DNA of 64,000 nt from contig JAKJXP020000056.1 of NCBI GenBank assembly GCA_022225965.2, positions 240,134 through 304,133 of the forward strand. The letters run 5' to 3'. Positions 33,565 to 45,558 of the stretch are shown in pieces. The DNA comes from Diatrype stigma (Eukaryota > Ascomycota > Sordariomycetes > Xylariales > Diatrypaceae). The position numbers and the translations under genes were made by a program. The notes beneath the pieces are model-generated. The model made no database searches. It saw only the letters and a program-made list of their open reading frames with translations, and had not been told where the DNA came from. Each line of letters starts with the position of its first letter. Position 1 is the stretch's first letter.

Positions 33565-34728
33565 TCAACGTCGATGGTGACGGTCGTCGCGGTATTTATG
33601 GCCATCGCGATTCTGTTCCCGATCCCGATTTCGATCGCGGTCGTGGTCACGATCCCGGGCCCTGTTCCTATGACCATAACTTGCACTGGGTCTTTCCCGA
33701 TCACGCTCGCTTTTGTAACTGTCAGGGCGCTGGGTTTCTCGGGTCCGTCTCTCGCTTTCCTTGCTCGTGCGATATTCATCGAGGCGAGGTCGTCCACTAC
33801 GATGTCTATTCTTCTTTGCCACCTCAGCCTTCTTGAGCTCCTCGTCTTCCTTGGCTCCTAAGCCCATTAAGTGCGGTCGCCGTACGTGTGCTTTTGGTTT
33901 GGGTGCTCGCTCCTCGCCTTTCCACCCCATCCCTCGAAGCATTGCAGCACCGAATTCGCCGTCAGGGATTGCTTCGTATTCATCTATAGTAGACACATCT
34001 GCCGCTTCCTGGTATCCACGTTGGTAGGCATCTTGTTCTGACAAGGGTAGCGACTCGTCGCGCTTTGACGCGTCATCGATGATGAAGTCTCTTGCTGCTT
34101 TGCGTTTCTTCCCGAGGAGCGCGTTCATAGCATCGTCATCTGGGTCATCTGGGCGCTCGACTTGCTCAGTGCTATGACCATTATGCTCCACAGCATCGCC
34201 TGTAGAGCCATTTTTTTCTTCTGCATCGCCAGCGGGCGCTGTAGATGCCTCCGGAGACTCTTTTTTAGGGAGGGACAACCCCCATTTGATCTCCTTGTCC
34301 TGGTCGGCGGGTTCTGTCTCCTTTAATCCTTCATTGCTAACCTGCGCCCGGACTTCATGGGGCAACAAGTTCTTGCCGCCCTTCCGAGTCCTCATCTCCG
34401 ATTTCCAGTCGCGATTCTTGTGACCACCGATGACTAAAGGAGCAGCGCCTGGGCCGTTCGAGGCTTTCAACCGCTTTTTCTCAGCTTCATTTTCTGCTCC
34501 GTTGGACCCAAAAGTCGTGACATATTCGTGCGTGCCTTCAGTCCCATCATCCTCGCCCGAGTCGGAGTCGTGACCAAAGGCGTGCGATCGTTGACGTTTG
34601 CCCAAGGCCGAGGATGGCTTTGAGGGAGCTTGTTTCTTTGGCGCGACCGTAGGTTTCGAAGCAGAAGAGCTGGCACCGAATTTTATGGCGATTCGTGGTG
34701 CTTGTGGTGTATTTTTCTGTTCGGACAT
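33565..34728 (-). CDS. SPP2: G-patch splicing factor Spp2
   Basis: This single exon encodes 387 residues from the ATG at 34728. The N-terminus (RIAIKFG) is typical. The G-patch (about 235-285) reads VSTIDEYEAIPDGEFGAAML followed by RGMGWK and, after a short linker, PHLMGLGAK. The C-terminal 90 residues are an Arg/Asp/His-rich RD-type tail. Spp2 recruits and activates the DEAH-box helicase Prp2 for the catalytic activation of the spliceosome. The G-patch contacts the helicase in solved structures of the family. The gene is divergent from VID21 and shares a 1.45 kb intergenic region with it. Only the extreme C-terminal tail is low-complexity, and there is no sign of a frameshift. Confidence 0.92.
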   Translation of the reverse strand: MSEQKNTPQAPRIAIKFGASSSASKPTVAPKKQAPSKPSSALGKRQRSHAFGHDSDSGEDDGTEGTHEYVTTFGSNGAENEAEKKRLKASNGPGAAPLVIGGHKNRDWKSEMRTRKGGKNLLPHEVRAQVSNEGLKETEPADQDKEIKWGLSLPKKESPEASTAPAGDAEEKNGSTGDAVEHNGHSTEQVERPDDPDDDAMNALLGKKRKAARDFIIDDASKRDESLPLSEQDAYQRGYQEAADVSTIDEYEAIPDGEFGAAMLRGMGWKGEERAPKPKAHVRRPHLMGLGAKEDEELKKAEVAKKNRHRSGRPRLDEYRTSKESERRTRETQRPDSYKSERDRERPSASYGHRNRARDRDHDRDRNRDREQNRDGHKYRDDRHHRR

Positions 34729-36182
34729 ATCGACTCTACCAGGTTGAGACGTCGTTAGAATAAAAAACCAGTGGTGAATGAAGAGGAACACGGGTAATCA
34801 TAACCCATATGTCCTTCATTGAGATAGATGCTTAGACGTACTAGGTATGTAGGTAGGTAGGTACGAAGTGACTAGGAGACGGCGGCAAATGACCACTAAC
34901 TGCATAGGTCCCTAGGTACTGTGCTTATGTAAAATTCTTCAGCTCAAATGCCTTATGTTCGACGCTAATAGTGCCTACATAGGTATTGTACATACCGGTA
35001 CCTACATACATAGCAGTACCTATGAGGTGACAGGAGCATAATAGTAACCTTATCAACTGGAAAGTCAATCTGGTGGTTCAATATGGTGTGGATAGCTACA
35101 ATGCTTGATACATACAAGTGCATATACGTATACTTGCATCCATGATGCCCGCCATTTTCAGCATCAAGCGATCCGAAAAAACTGAAATCCCGACTTGAAT
35201 GGTCGTCCTACTACTCTAGTCCTACTAACTTTGAAGATCCAGCCTCAGACTTACCTACATGTAATATAACCAAAAGAAGAGACGAAAATGTGTTCTAGTA
35301 CTATACCGCGGTGGAAGACAAGTAATTATATTGCTTGATGCTGCAACATTGTCAAGCTCGGGATATTAGCTGTACTTAGGTATCGTTATCGATCGTACCT
35401 TAGGATCCGTCATGTTCAAGGAAGCCTGGAACCAACTGTAAACTTGTACCTAACCTTATGATATGTAGGCACTAGTTAGTGCTAGCCTTCAGGTACGCCA
35501 ACATACATACATGTAGACTTCCTTATCGTTGGGCGTGCCCTCTACGCCGCCTCCATCGTAGGCTTATCTTCAGGTTTCCAGGTATACATGAGGTATACCT
35601 ACATGCCTACATCCTAGCAGACAACGAATGCTCTCATATGAGGGAATGGCCAATCTCCCTGTCTCCCAAGTGTTCATGTGTTACGGGTATATGGATATGG
35701 GTGTATGGGTGTATGGGTGTATGGGGGTATGGGGGTATGGGGGTATGGGGGTATGGGTGTATGTATGTATGTATGTACTCACTGATCCTGTACAATACGT
35801 AAACATTCTTCTAGTACAATACCTACAGCCCATCACCCTAGCGAACAGGAAAAAGGCCCCCTTTCCCCGCTAAGCAGGACCTCATTCTAATGCTGCAATC
35901 TGCGCTATACAGCGAATTCAGTGGAGGCAACCGCCCATTCGACGCCCATTCTACGCCTGTTACGGGAGACGGTGGAAAATACGCTCCTTCCCTCACAAAC
36001 GTGCATGGATAGCAAAATCAATCAGTTCAGTGCAGTCGCGAAAATATCAACAACACCACCGCCGTGCCATCGACTTCCATCCATTTGAAGGCCATTTATC
36101 ATTTCAGTAGGGCCTATTCAGTCTGGCAAACTCACCTGCACATCCGTTTTCATGCGAAACGGATGTCGCCATCGCCGATGCT
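34729..36182. promoter_or_regulatory. Divergent SPP2/VID21 intergenic region
   Basis: The promoters of both genes must lie here. It contains a TAGGTAGG patch near 34843-34863 and a GGGTGTAT/GGGGGTAT minisatellite at 35695-35776. I see no gene and no convincing TATA box. Confidence 0.5.
35695..35776. repeat. GGGTGTAT/GGGGGTAT minisatellite
   Basis: An 8-nt unit runs about ten times. The centre holds four GGGGGTAT variants flanked by GGGTGTAT units, and the right end decays to GTAT tetramers. The G-rich strand is the plus strand. Confidence 0.88.
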
Positions 36183-36186
36183 ATGA
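36178..36186 (+). promoter_or_regulatory. Minimal uORF overlapping the VID21 start
   Basis: ATG-CTA-TGA forms a two-codon uORF whose TGA stop (36184-36186) overlaps the VID21 ATG (36183-36185). This layout could permit termination-reinitiation and act as a translational throttle. Confidence 0.5.
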
Positions 36187-39100
36187 CTGAGGTCGTATCT
36201 ATCGACCGCCAAAGACTTCTGGAATCTAAACGACAAGAATGGATGTATGCATTTTGTAGCCCGAGTCGTTCCGATTAAAATGATGCCAATATCGGGTGCT
36301 GACGAGCTACTAGTTCAATTGCCCGGTCCCGCAAGCGCAAGCTCCGTGAGCTTTACGCGGTCGCAACTACGGCTGAAGGCATTCCTAAGTGCAGCTTTGC
36401 AGACCCCGACATTCCCATAACCGATCCTGGGGAACGCCAATTTCTGGAAGCACCTGATCTCCCGTTGTATGCCCCCCCTTATTACTTCGTCTTCCCTTGT
36501 TTGTTGCTATGTTTTTTTAAGTTGATCTTTTTTCTATTCTTTTTCTTCTTCTTCTTTATGTCATCTCAGACTTTGAAAATTATCTTGGAATGCGTATGTG
36601 ACTTACAGAGGCAGGAAATTGGACGATGCGAACATCCCTCCGCGACCCAAATTTCGATTTGATGTTCAACGCCCACCTCAACCCAATGGGGCTGCACAGC
36701 GAAGCCAAACCAGTACTCCGGCCAACTTCGGACAAAATGATGGCAACGCAAGACCGCCGAGCGCTCCGTCATCTGCAGCATCACAGAAAACGACCCTTGG
36801 GGCGCTACCCAGCATCGTGCCTTCGCGGTTGACGGTCGCTTCAAGCCAGGAAGCTGCATCGCAACCATCCCAACCAACCGTGCCTCCCCAGAGCACCAAA
36901 GGCTCCACGAGGCCGATTCTATCTCCGTTGAATAATGAGCAGTCGCAGCCGAAGCTTCCACCTCCGACACACGGACAACCTATCAATGGAACCAAGCCTG
37001 CCACGACATCGGGTGTTCCTGTCGGTTTGCCCCCGAATACGCAGAATGGTTTGCTGCACCCTGGATCAGCTCAGCCAACTCCAATCCAACCATCACAGCC
37101 AGACGCCCACAAAGGTCACGGACACGACGGAGTTCAGCGTGTTGAGGATGTCACGGACGCTCGCACTCCTTCCGATCTAAGGCATGAGGCGACTAGTCCT
37201 TTGTCTCCAAATCAACCTCCGGATGCGTCGAGGCCTACCGACGCCTTTTCGTCCCCAGCGTCGACACCCCAAACAGGAACAACTCCAGCCGTCATGGACA
37301 CATCGGCCAATACAAGTCCGGATCATGAAGCCGTGCATTTTCTCGAGGCCAATAATAACGAAGCCGAAGATGAACAACAAGAAGCGTCACCCACATTTAA
37401 TCAGCAAATGCCAAATGCTCTACCGAGCAAGACAGAGACCCCCACACGAGTTCAAGATCCGACTAGTGCTCAGATGAAACCAGAGCTGACAAGTGGAACG
37501 GCTTTGGAGACAAAAAGTGACAACTCTTATGGTGGTGTGGTAGCCAGCTCTATTTCACCTCCTAAGGCACCCTTCACTACGGTTCCCGATATATCAGTGA
37601 AGAACGTCGACAGGCCACCCTTGACTCAGAATACCCACGTCCAATTCGAGGATCCGGGGAAAGCACCATATGATCTCAGCAACGGCGTTTTCGCTAGGGC
37701 GAATGGTTTGCATAGAGCTCTGCAGCCTATACAATTACAGGCCACTTCAGAAAAGTCTGTCTCTCAAAAGATCGCTTTCGAGCAGAGCGTGAGATCTAGT
37801 ACTGGACCGTTGACCCCGTCGGGAGACCATGTCGAAACCCCACAGCAGTCAACGCCGCAGGCACCTGAGCCTCCGACAATATCGCCTATCCATCTACATC
37901 CAGACTACCCGGCATTAGGATCTTCTACCACAAGCACCCATCAGAAATCAGTAGCTGAGGTGCTCGCGGAGAACCCGAAACCGGCATCCTTAGCAAATGC
38001 GTCATGCAATAACGAATCTCACGTTGGCCCGATAACCCCGGTCTCGCAATCATTCAAGGGACAATCCCGGAGTCTTATCCGCAAAGCTAAACCTAAGGAT
38101 CGTAGCAAGATGTCTACGGTCATCTTTGGTAGGCAGCCAAAATCTAGCTCAGATACTACCAAATCCCTTCTTCAGAATCGGCCAAGAGCCGGTCAAGCAC
38201 CTGGTGATGACTACTTTACGCCTCTCTTCATCCATGGTTTCACTGGAACTTCAAAATGGATGAAGCCGTTAGATCAGATCTTACATCATGCACATAAGAC
38301 TGTCTCGACACCTGATCAGCATACCCCAGTATTCGAGCATCAGGCCTGCCGTGTCTTGCGCTCTGTTTATAACCTTCAGCAGCACAACAAGTGGTCTCTG
38401 CGGCAGCCGAAGCGTTGGCCAGAGCCAATACGCCAACCTTCACATTGGGATCAGGTACTCAAGGAGATGAAGTGGATGAGGACAGATTTCAGAGAAGAAC
38501 GAAAGTGGAAAATGGCAGCTGCTCGTAACCTAGCTAATGCCTGTGCCGAATGGTACCACGCGTCGGCGGAGGATCGCAAGGCTTTCCAAGTCAACGCGTT
38601 CATACCTCCTGTAGTCTCTCCGAACGGTGATGATGTTGCAATGGCGGACCATATACAGGCCCAGGATCCGGAAGACCATTCAACACCTGAGCTAATTCCA
38701 TCTGGGGAGTCAGACTCGCCACCGATGGAATTGGAAGAGGAGCCTCACCAAAACATACTCGACACAGTTGCTCCATCTGCCATTTTCGCCTTACAAGAGG
38801 ATGATATAGTCTTCGCCCTTCATCATTCGCCGACAACTGATCGCCTGCTAGAAGAGCTGCCTATGTACGGTTCTCCTTTGACCGTGCTTAAGTCCGACCT
38901 TATGGCGCCCGACTATGATCCGGACGCATCTTGGCGGCGGCCGGCTCTACCACTCAGTAAATACGTCGAGGGCGAAATGGTTTTGGCACCTTCGCAACAT
39001 GCATGCAAGCGAAGTCGATACCGCTATGCTCAAGAAGAGGATGAGGATGAGGATGAGGTCATCTTTGGCAGTAATGGGGAGGACCAGGCGCATGTTGAAC

Positions 39101-41280
39101 CGGAGAACAAAGATGTAGCCTTGTTCAGACCGGAAAACAAGACGATCAGGGATCGACTTCATGCTGGACATCAGTTCCGCCCGCCCAACGAGTATACAAT
39201 GCCATTCCAGACGTTTTACGAATGTCGCAGCTACTCCCAATGGACACAATCCGAAGATGACGAGCTGAAGAGTCTTGTGCGTGAGTATTCTTACAATTGG
39301 TCACTAATTTCAAGCATGCTGGCTAGCAGGTCGCTTTTTGTCTCTGGAGCCGAGAGGAGGACACCTTGGGAATGCTTCGAGCGCTGGGTAATGCTCGAAG
39401 GCCTTCCAAACGACATGCAGAAAACACAGTACTTCAAGCTATGGCAGAGTAGGATAGAGGCAGCGCAACAGACCTTACGCCAGCAACACCAGAACGCTAC
39501 GCAACAGCACGCTCAACAACAGCAACAAGCTGGAGCGAACGGGGCTAACGGGGCGAACGGGGCTAACGTGGTGAACGGGGCGAACGGGGTGACCGGGGTG
39601 ACCGGGGTGCCCGGGGTGTCCGGGGTGCCCGGTCCGGCTACTCCTATGCCTAAGAGGCGCCTATCGTTGCCACTGAAGGTCGAACGTCGACGCAACCAGA
39701 AGCACCTGACCATGATTGACGCAATGAGGAAGTTGGCAAAGAAGCGAGAGACGGCAGTCCATAAGCAGCAGCAGGCCGCAGCGCAGGCTGCTATGCGGAA
39801 GCAAAACGAGGCGCCGCAACCCAAAATCACGACAAAGACGCCACGCGAATACAGCATCATGCGCTGGGAGAGAGATCAAGCAATGGCTGAGCGATTGGCA
39901 GAGAGGATGGCCCAACACCGACAGCACCAGGAGGCACAACGCAAAGTACGAAACGCTGCTACTCAGAATGCATCAAGTAATGCTAACGCGAAGCAACAGG
40001 CTGTACTGCAAGCTAGAGCACAACAGGCTCAGGCCGCCCAGTTGGCGGCATCTCAGAGCGCAAGCCAACGCCCCCAGAGTAATCCGCAAATGGCGGCCTC
40101 TCATCCTCACGCAGCTATGGGCCGTGCCAACCCTCCCAACCAGATCCCTGTCAACGGCCAGGCCCGGCCTCGTATGCCAATGCACACGCCGAACAGTACC
40201 GGATCCCCTGGTCATGTCGCTGGTGGTCTCGTGCCCCCGATGCAGATGAACGGTTCCCCTCAGATGCAGATGCCTGTCGTCAACGGTCAGTCGCAGATGG
40301 CGATGCCTAATAGTCAGCAACCAGATGTCCGATTGTTGATACAAGCCCAACGCATTCAAGAGCAGCAACGCCAGTCTGTGCAGATGCGGCAACAGACGCA
40401 TCAGGGCTCACCAGGGGCTACACCCATGCAAAACTCTCCCCAAGCTATGCGCGCCGCTGCCCTGAGTGGACTGAACCAGAAGAGCTATTTGAACAATGCC
40501 CAAGCCCAAGCTATGATGGCCTCCATGAATGGTGCGAACGGTTCGGGTATGGCGACTCCCCCAGCACCAACTTTCCCCATGTCGGCCGGACAGTCGGCAT
40601 CACCGCCTCCTAACGCAACACTGTCACAACCGTCTCATCAAACCTATGTGTCGCAACTCCAGCACATCGAGAATCACATCAGGCAGACGCATCCGAATAC
40701 CCCGCAGGAAATGGTTCGACAGATGGCACGTCAACTGTTACAGACTCGACACAATAGCATGGCGCAGTCTGCAATGAATGCAGCAGCTGGGGGCCAAGGA
40801 CAGGCAGCGGTGGCTAATGGCCCCCATCAATATGCCCAGGTAAGCTCCGTCTCTGTACGTCCTCCGTAGGTATCTTGAACTAACATCGCTCTCCTCCAGC
40901 TATTGAGAGCTCAGCAGCAACAACAAGCAGCAGCCGCTGCACAGGCTGCACAGCAACAATCGCATCAGACTCACCAAGCGCACCCAGCACATCAGACGCA
41001 TCAAGCACATCAGACACACCAGAGTCCACACGCACCTCAACACCAGGTCCAACAGCCGACTCAGCATCCAAACCAACACCCAAATCAGCATCAAGTGCAA
41101 CATCAGGCCCAGCATCATGGTCTCCAGGCGACTCAGCAAGGACAGCAAGGACAGCAGGGCCAGCAAAACCAGCAAAACCAGCAACAGGCCACACATACAC
41201 AGCAAGCAATACAAGCACAACATCAGAGACATACAAGCGGGAGCGCTACGCCAACACCGGCGCCACCGGTGGCTAAATAG
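36183..41280 (+). CDS. VID21: NuA4 scaffold subunit Vid21/Eaf1
   Basis: Exons are 36183-36244, 36314-36466, 36609-40839 and 40900-41280, giving 1608 residues. The first two exons were placed from the family-typical RSRKRKLRELYAVAT and IPPRPKFRFDV segments and from frame agreement. An HSA domain (about 670-745, with SHWDQVLKEMKWMRTDFREE) binds actin-related proteins. A SANT/Myb-like domain lies at about 945-1005, with QWTQSEDDELKSLV and TPWECFERWVMLEG. The rest is Pro/Ser-rich N-terminally and Gln/His-rich C-terminally. Eaf1 is the platform of the NuA4 histone acetyltransferase complex. A Gly-X-Y repeat sits at about 1047-1080. The family call is firm and the N-terminal exon less so. Confidence 0.9.
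39532..39630 (+). repeat. In-frame 9-bp minisatellite inside VID21
   Basis: Eleven 9-nt units are read in frame as GAN, GVT, GVP and GVS triplets. Units are nearly identical at the left and drift to the right. It lies between the SANT domain and the Gln-rich tail. Confidence 0.9.
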
Positions 41281-42556
41281 GCATTGGGGGTATCGCGGGG
41301 AGCGCTCACAATAACTAATCACGTAGACCACATTTCTATCTTGTGGGTAAACTTGGAGGGTTCACATGAATGCTGTTGAGACAACAGTCGCTCATGCAAG
41401 GACTTAATGCACTTAATTATCCATCCCTTGAGCTTCGGAGGCTACCAACAGTGGCTTAGTCGGGATAATTACCCTTGAGGCTCACGATATGAACCATTAG
41501 AACAAGAATTGATGGTCATACAGCAACTGGGCGGTTTGCTTCGCGACCTGATAGCTCTGGGCTAAAGAAGTTCAGGTTGGGTGTTTTCATCAAGAACACC
41601 AGTCGGGACTTTGACTGTCATACTGGGTTGGGATTGCGCTTGATGATAGCCTAGAAAGCTGATCGCGCTTGTTATAGTGAACATACAATTCCCATGGCTC
41701 ATGAGACGGGGGTATCTGTTCATAGAGGATCAATGTGGGTCGATACATCCATCTAGCCCAGTTGATGGTGAAGTTTTGGTATTGTAAAAGGGGGAAGGAA
41801 CGTGGTGAATAGAGCGGATGGCTTTGAACAAACATAGACCACGGTATACATGGCTATCTGTCGGTCATGTTCAGAAGCTGGATCAGAAGCTGGTTCAGAT
41901 GCTGCAAGAGCGCGTCGGTGTTGGGTTCCAGGCTACAAATACTACAAAGTGCTTAGATGCTTACGACCCGCTGCGCCGCGGTGACGGGGGAAGTCAGGGG
42001 GGTGGTTAGCGCATAGCTCATCCCTACCGACTATAATAAACAAGTAAAATGACTTCCAGTTTACTATGTTTGCGAATCTGTGTGAGCTGAGATGTAAGTG
42101 GGGCTTGAAGACTCCGAGTAACAAGCAGCGAGGTCATCGACATCAGCTCAAATGGTGGAACGGGCGGAAAGCTCGAGGTGGGATAAGATGGGACAGGGGG
42201 ACAAGGGTTTGCGGACAAGGGATTAGGGACAAGGGGTTGAGATGACTGCATGGTTGGATCTTTATCTCAGCCTTATCGGCTTGGATAAGAGACCTTATCG
42301 GGATTTCCACCTTCGATCTCCACTTAATTTTTCCTCTTCACCTGCTGCCGTCGCTTTTCTTCTTGTACCTACTAAGGATAGCTGCTCTGCATTTCCAATT
42401 TCCAATCTCCTCCATTGACAGTCATTGCATTATATTCGATTTGAAACCTGCCGATTTTCATAGCCGGTGCCGCTTCTCAATTGCAACAGTTGCTTCAAGT
42501 TTTCGCACAAGGCTTACTACGAACACATAACTATACCATACTTTAATTCGGCTTCA
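41281..42556. other. Intergenic between VID21 and MAK11
   Basis: This is the 3' flank of VID21 and the MAK11 promoter. It includes a CAGAAGCTGG direct repeat near 41870-41900, GGGACAAGGG repeats near 42190-42240, and a GATA-motif cluster near 42182-42299. No gene is supported. Confidence 0.55.
42182..42299. promoter_or_regulatory. Cluster of GATAA/TTATC motifs
   Basis: One GATAA near 42183 is followed by four more GATAA or TTATC words between 42262 and 42299, about 260 nt before the MAK11 ATG. GATA-factor binding is possible but unproven. Confidence 0.4.
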
Positions 42557-44290
42557 ATGGGTAAACGAAAGCGTGCGGCGGACGTTCCGAACGGTGCTGC
42601 GGCGCCGAAATCTACATCCACGAAGAAGGCGAGGGCATCGGAGGAGCCCCGGAACAATGAAAGGATAGCACCGTCTGTCGTCACGGTCCAGATCGTTACG
42701 GGTTCCTACGACAGGATTTTACATGGGATCACAGCTACCTTGTCGCTGCCGTCGGGCAGTAGGAGGGATGGTAGTGGGACAAACGGGAAAGTCGAATTCG
42801 CCGATACCTTCCTCTTCAACGCACACACCTCGGCGATCCGGTGCCTGGCGCTCTCGCCGCCGTCCGCCCCGGAGCCCGGCCGCGCCCAGAAGGTTATGCT
42901 GGCATCGGGCAGCAACGACGAGCGCATCAACGTGTACAACATCTCGGCGCACCCGCCCAAAAGGCAGCAGCCGCAGCAGGAGGACGACGATGGCGAGCCC
43001 GAGGGCGAGGGAGAGGGAGACCAGGGAAAACAGGGCCGTAACAAGAATAAAAAGGAGAAAAGCGGCAACAGCGGCAGCAGCATGAACGAGCTCCTCTCGA
43101 CGATCGCGCCGCGGCGCATCCTCGAGGACCCGCGCAACCGGGAGCTGGGCACGCTGCTGCACCACTCGGCGTCGGTGACGCGGCTGGCCTTCCCGACGCG
43201 CGCGAAGCTGCTGTCGGCGTCGGAGGACGCCACGGTCGGCGTGACGCGCACGCGCGACTGGTCGCTGCTGAGCGCGATCAAGGCGCCGGCACCAGCGGCG
43301 GCGCTGCAGGGTCGGCCCAGCGGCGACACGGCGGCGCTCGGCGCCGCCCCGCGCGGGGTGGTCGACTTCGCCGTCCACCCGTCCATGAAGCTCATGCTGA
43401 CGGTCGGCCGCGGCGAGCGCTGCATGCGCCTCTGGAACCTGATGACGGCGCGCAAGGCCGGCGTGCTGAACTTCGGCCGCGAGGCCCTGAGCCAGGTCGG
43501 CGAGGGGCGCCACCACGGCGCGCTGCTGGGCGGGGAGGGCCGCCGCGTCGTCTGGGGCGCCGGCGAGGGCGAGGGCGACGGCGAGGACGAGTTCTGCGTC
43601 GCGTTCGATCGGGACCTGCTGGTGTACGGCATGGATAGCACGCCCAAGTGCCGCGTCATGCCCGACCACCGGACCAAGATCCACGAGGTCTGCTACGTGG
43701 TCACGGATGCGGAGACGGATGCGGCGCTGCTGGCTGTGTCGACGGAGGACGGCCGGATCTTGTTCTTCTCCACGAGGAGCGAGGACTTGACCACGCCTGC
43801 ACCTACGTCGAAGCCGGGCTCATCATCGACATCGATGCCGTCGTCATCGTCACCACCATTGCCGGTAGCGAAGCTCGTCGCGCAGCTAGGCGGCAAGGAG
43901 GCCGGCGTCACGGGGCGGATCAAAGATTTCTCCGTGCTGCGGGCGGGCGGCGAAGAGCAAGAGCAGCTCATCATCCCGACCGGCAGCAGCGATGGCAAGG
44001 TCCGGATCTTCACGCTGGCTACCGACGAGCTGAACGAGGCGCGCAAGAGCAAGGGGGGAGAAGCAGCGACGGCGGCGACGACGAAGCAGGTCGGCAGGCT
44101 GCTCGGTACCTACGAGACGTCCAACAGGATCACGTGCTTGGAGGCGTTCGTCATGATACCCAGGCCCGAGGGGGCGGAGGATAGCGAGGACGAGGATGCG
44201 GGCGAGTACGCGGACGAGGGCGAGTTCGAGGGCCTCTCGGGGGATGAGGATGAGGATGATGACGAGGATGACGATGATGATTCAGAATAG
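42557..44290 (+). CDS. MAK11: WD-repeat ribosome biogenesis protein Mak11
   Basis: This single exon encodes 577 residues. The start ATG at 42557 opens a lysine-rich MGKRKR stretch that looks like a nuclear or nucleolar signal. WD-type repeats are visible: FNAHTSAIRCLALS, LASGSNDERINVYNI, HHSASVTRLAF, LLSASEDATVGV, GVVDFAVHPSMKLMLTVGRGERCMRLWNL and IPTGSSDGKVRIFTL. These match the Mak11/PAK1IP1 family, which is needed for 60S subunit assembly; the human member binds the kinase PAK1. Insertions rich in Gln, Glu, Gly and Lys (about 137-173) and Ser (about 420-435) break propeller loops. The tail is almost entirely Asp/Glu, as in many nucleolar proteins. The gene body is GC-rich. Confidence 0.88.
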   Translation: MGKRKRAADVPNGAAAPKSTSTKKARASEEPRNNERIAPSVVTVQIVTGSYDRILHGITATLSLPSGSRRDGSGTNGKVEFADTFLFNAHTSAIRCLALSPPSAPEPGRAQKVMLASGSNDERINVYNISAHPPKRQQPQQEDDDGEPEGEGEGDQGKQGRNKNKKEKSGNSGSSMNELLSTIAPRRILEDPRNRELGTLLHHSASVTRLAFPTRAKLLSASEDATVGVTRTRDWSLLSAIKAPAPAAALQGRPSGDTAALGAAPRGVVDFAVHPSMKLMLTVGRGERCMRLWNLMTARKAGVLNFGREALSQVGEGRHHGALLGGEGRRVVWGAGEGEGDGEDEFCVAFDRDLLVYGMDSTPKCRVMPDHRTKIHEVCYVVTDAETDAALLAVSTEDGRILFFSTRSEDLTTPAPTSKPGSSSTSMPSSSSPPLPVAKLVAQLGGKEAGVTGRIKDFSVLRAGGEEQEQLIIPTGSSDGKVRIFTLATDELNEARKSKGGEAATAATTKQVGRLLGTYETSNRITCLEAFVMIPRPEGAEDSEDEDAGEYADEGEFEGLSGDEDEDDDEDDDDDSE

Positions 44291-45513
44291 GAGTAGGAGT
44301 AGGAATAAGAATAATGTGTGATGAGAGATATATGGACAAATACCTCCCTATCCAAGGTGACCGTGACCCTTGGGAGCAAAGTAGATATCATCCCGAAATG
44401 ACGCGAATATATTCAAGGGGGGGGTTATCACTTCCTCGGTCGTCAGGTCACGTCCTGCAGCTTGCTGTCTTGTCTGGTCTTCCACGGTGAATGTTCCTAC
44501 ATGTTATTGTCGTGGTCCTGGACCATTCAAAAGTGTATGCATACACTCTCACCCTTAAACCCGTGTCAACTGAGTACCTAGTGCGACTATATGTGGTATA
44601 CAATAAGATGCGTTATATACATTGACACGCAAATACATATGTAGTTACTATAGGACAGTTCCTAGAGGCACTCCCATATACGTCAGGAGAGACAATGGAG
44701 ATCGATAGAGCGGGATACCGAGGTACCATGGAAGTAGACCGTAGGTGGCTCAGATAGACTTTCCCAACTATGGCTCTTCTACCCGCCATTTGAGCTTGCT
44801 ATGTTTGAGGAGCCTGCAATACACGCCTGCCGACCTAAGGTATGAGGAAGCTCGGGAGCTTTTGACTACAACTACTGGTTATTAATGATTGCGGCTGCAA
44901 ATCTGGTGCGGTAGTATCGGGCAACATCCAATATCCTCAAGAATCACGATAGGTCCGATGTATGAGCTGCCATGGAAGCTAGGCAAGGCAGCCCACTAAC
45001 TAGTCTCCCCATCGGCCGAAACCTAGTTAAATAAGCTGACCATCGCTTTACGAATACGCACATGTGAAAGAAGGGTTGCCGGCCAAAAAAAAACGGCGCG
45101 CGCTACGGTAAGGGCACCCGTCAATGGACAACGGCGATGATCCTAACCCGCTGTGGTTTTAGTCACACGACGGCTTCTCAAAAGTTCTCAGTGCCGCCCG
45201 CACCTGCCTGCGTTTGCCTGCAGTGACCACCCACTCACTCCTCACTCGTCGAGTGAGGGGCGTAGTAGAAGAACTGGCTGATTCACTACCTAATAACTAA
45301 CCGCCATTCGAAACAGATCGTGCGTACAGCAGAGACGTGAGGGGAAAACTAGAGACCTGCCTACATCATCGGTTGACCTGGTGCTAAACTCGAACCAGCA
45401 ATTAATGGGTTTACCGGGAGCATATATAACATCATGCTGCAGGTGCGTGAGGCAGGGAGTCATGGTCATGCCCGCCGTAACGAGCATCGTCGGAATCGGT
45501 CCCCATTGTGGGG

Positions 45514-45558
45514 TTGCAGCTGCTCCCATTGCAGCTGCTCCCATTGCAGCTGCTCCCA
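45514..45558. repeat. Three perfect 15-mer copies
   Basis: The unit TTGCAGCTGCTCCCA is present three times head to tail and contains the palindrome GCAGCTGC. A TTTGCAG-rich stretch follows at about 45615-45670. Confidence 0.92.

Noticed and set aside
42706..43684. Two minus-strand frames of more than 320 codons opposite MAK11
   Set aside because: They lie entirely antisense to conserved WD repeats, with biased Ala/Arg/Ser composition and no domain.
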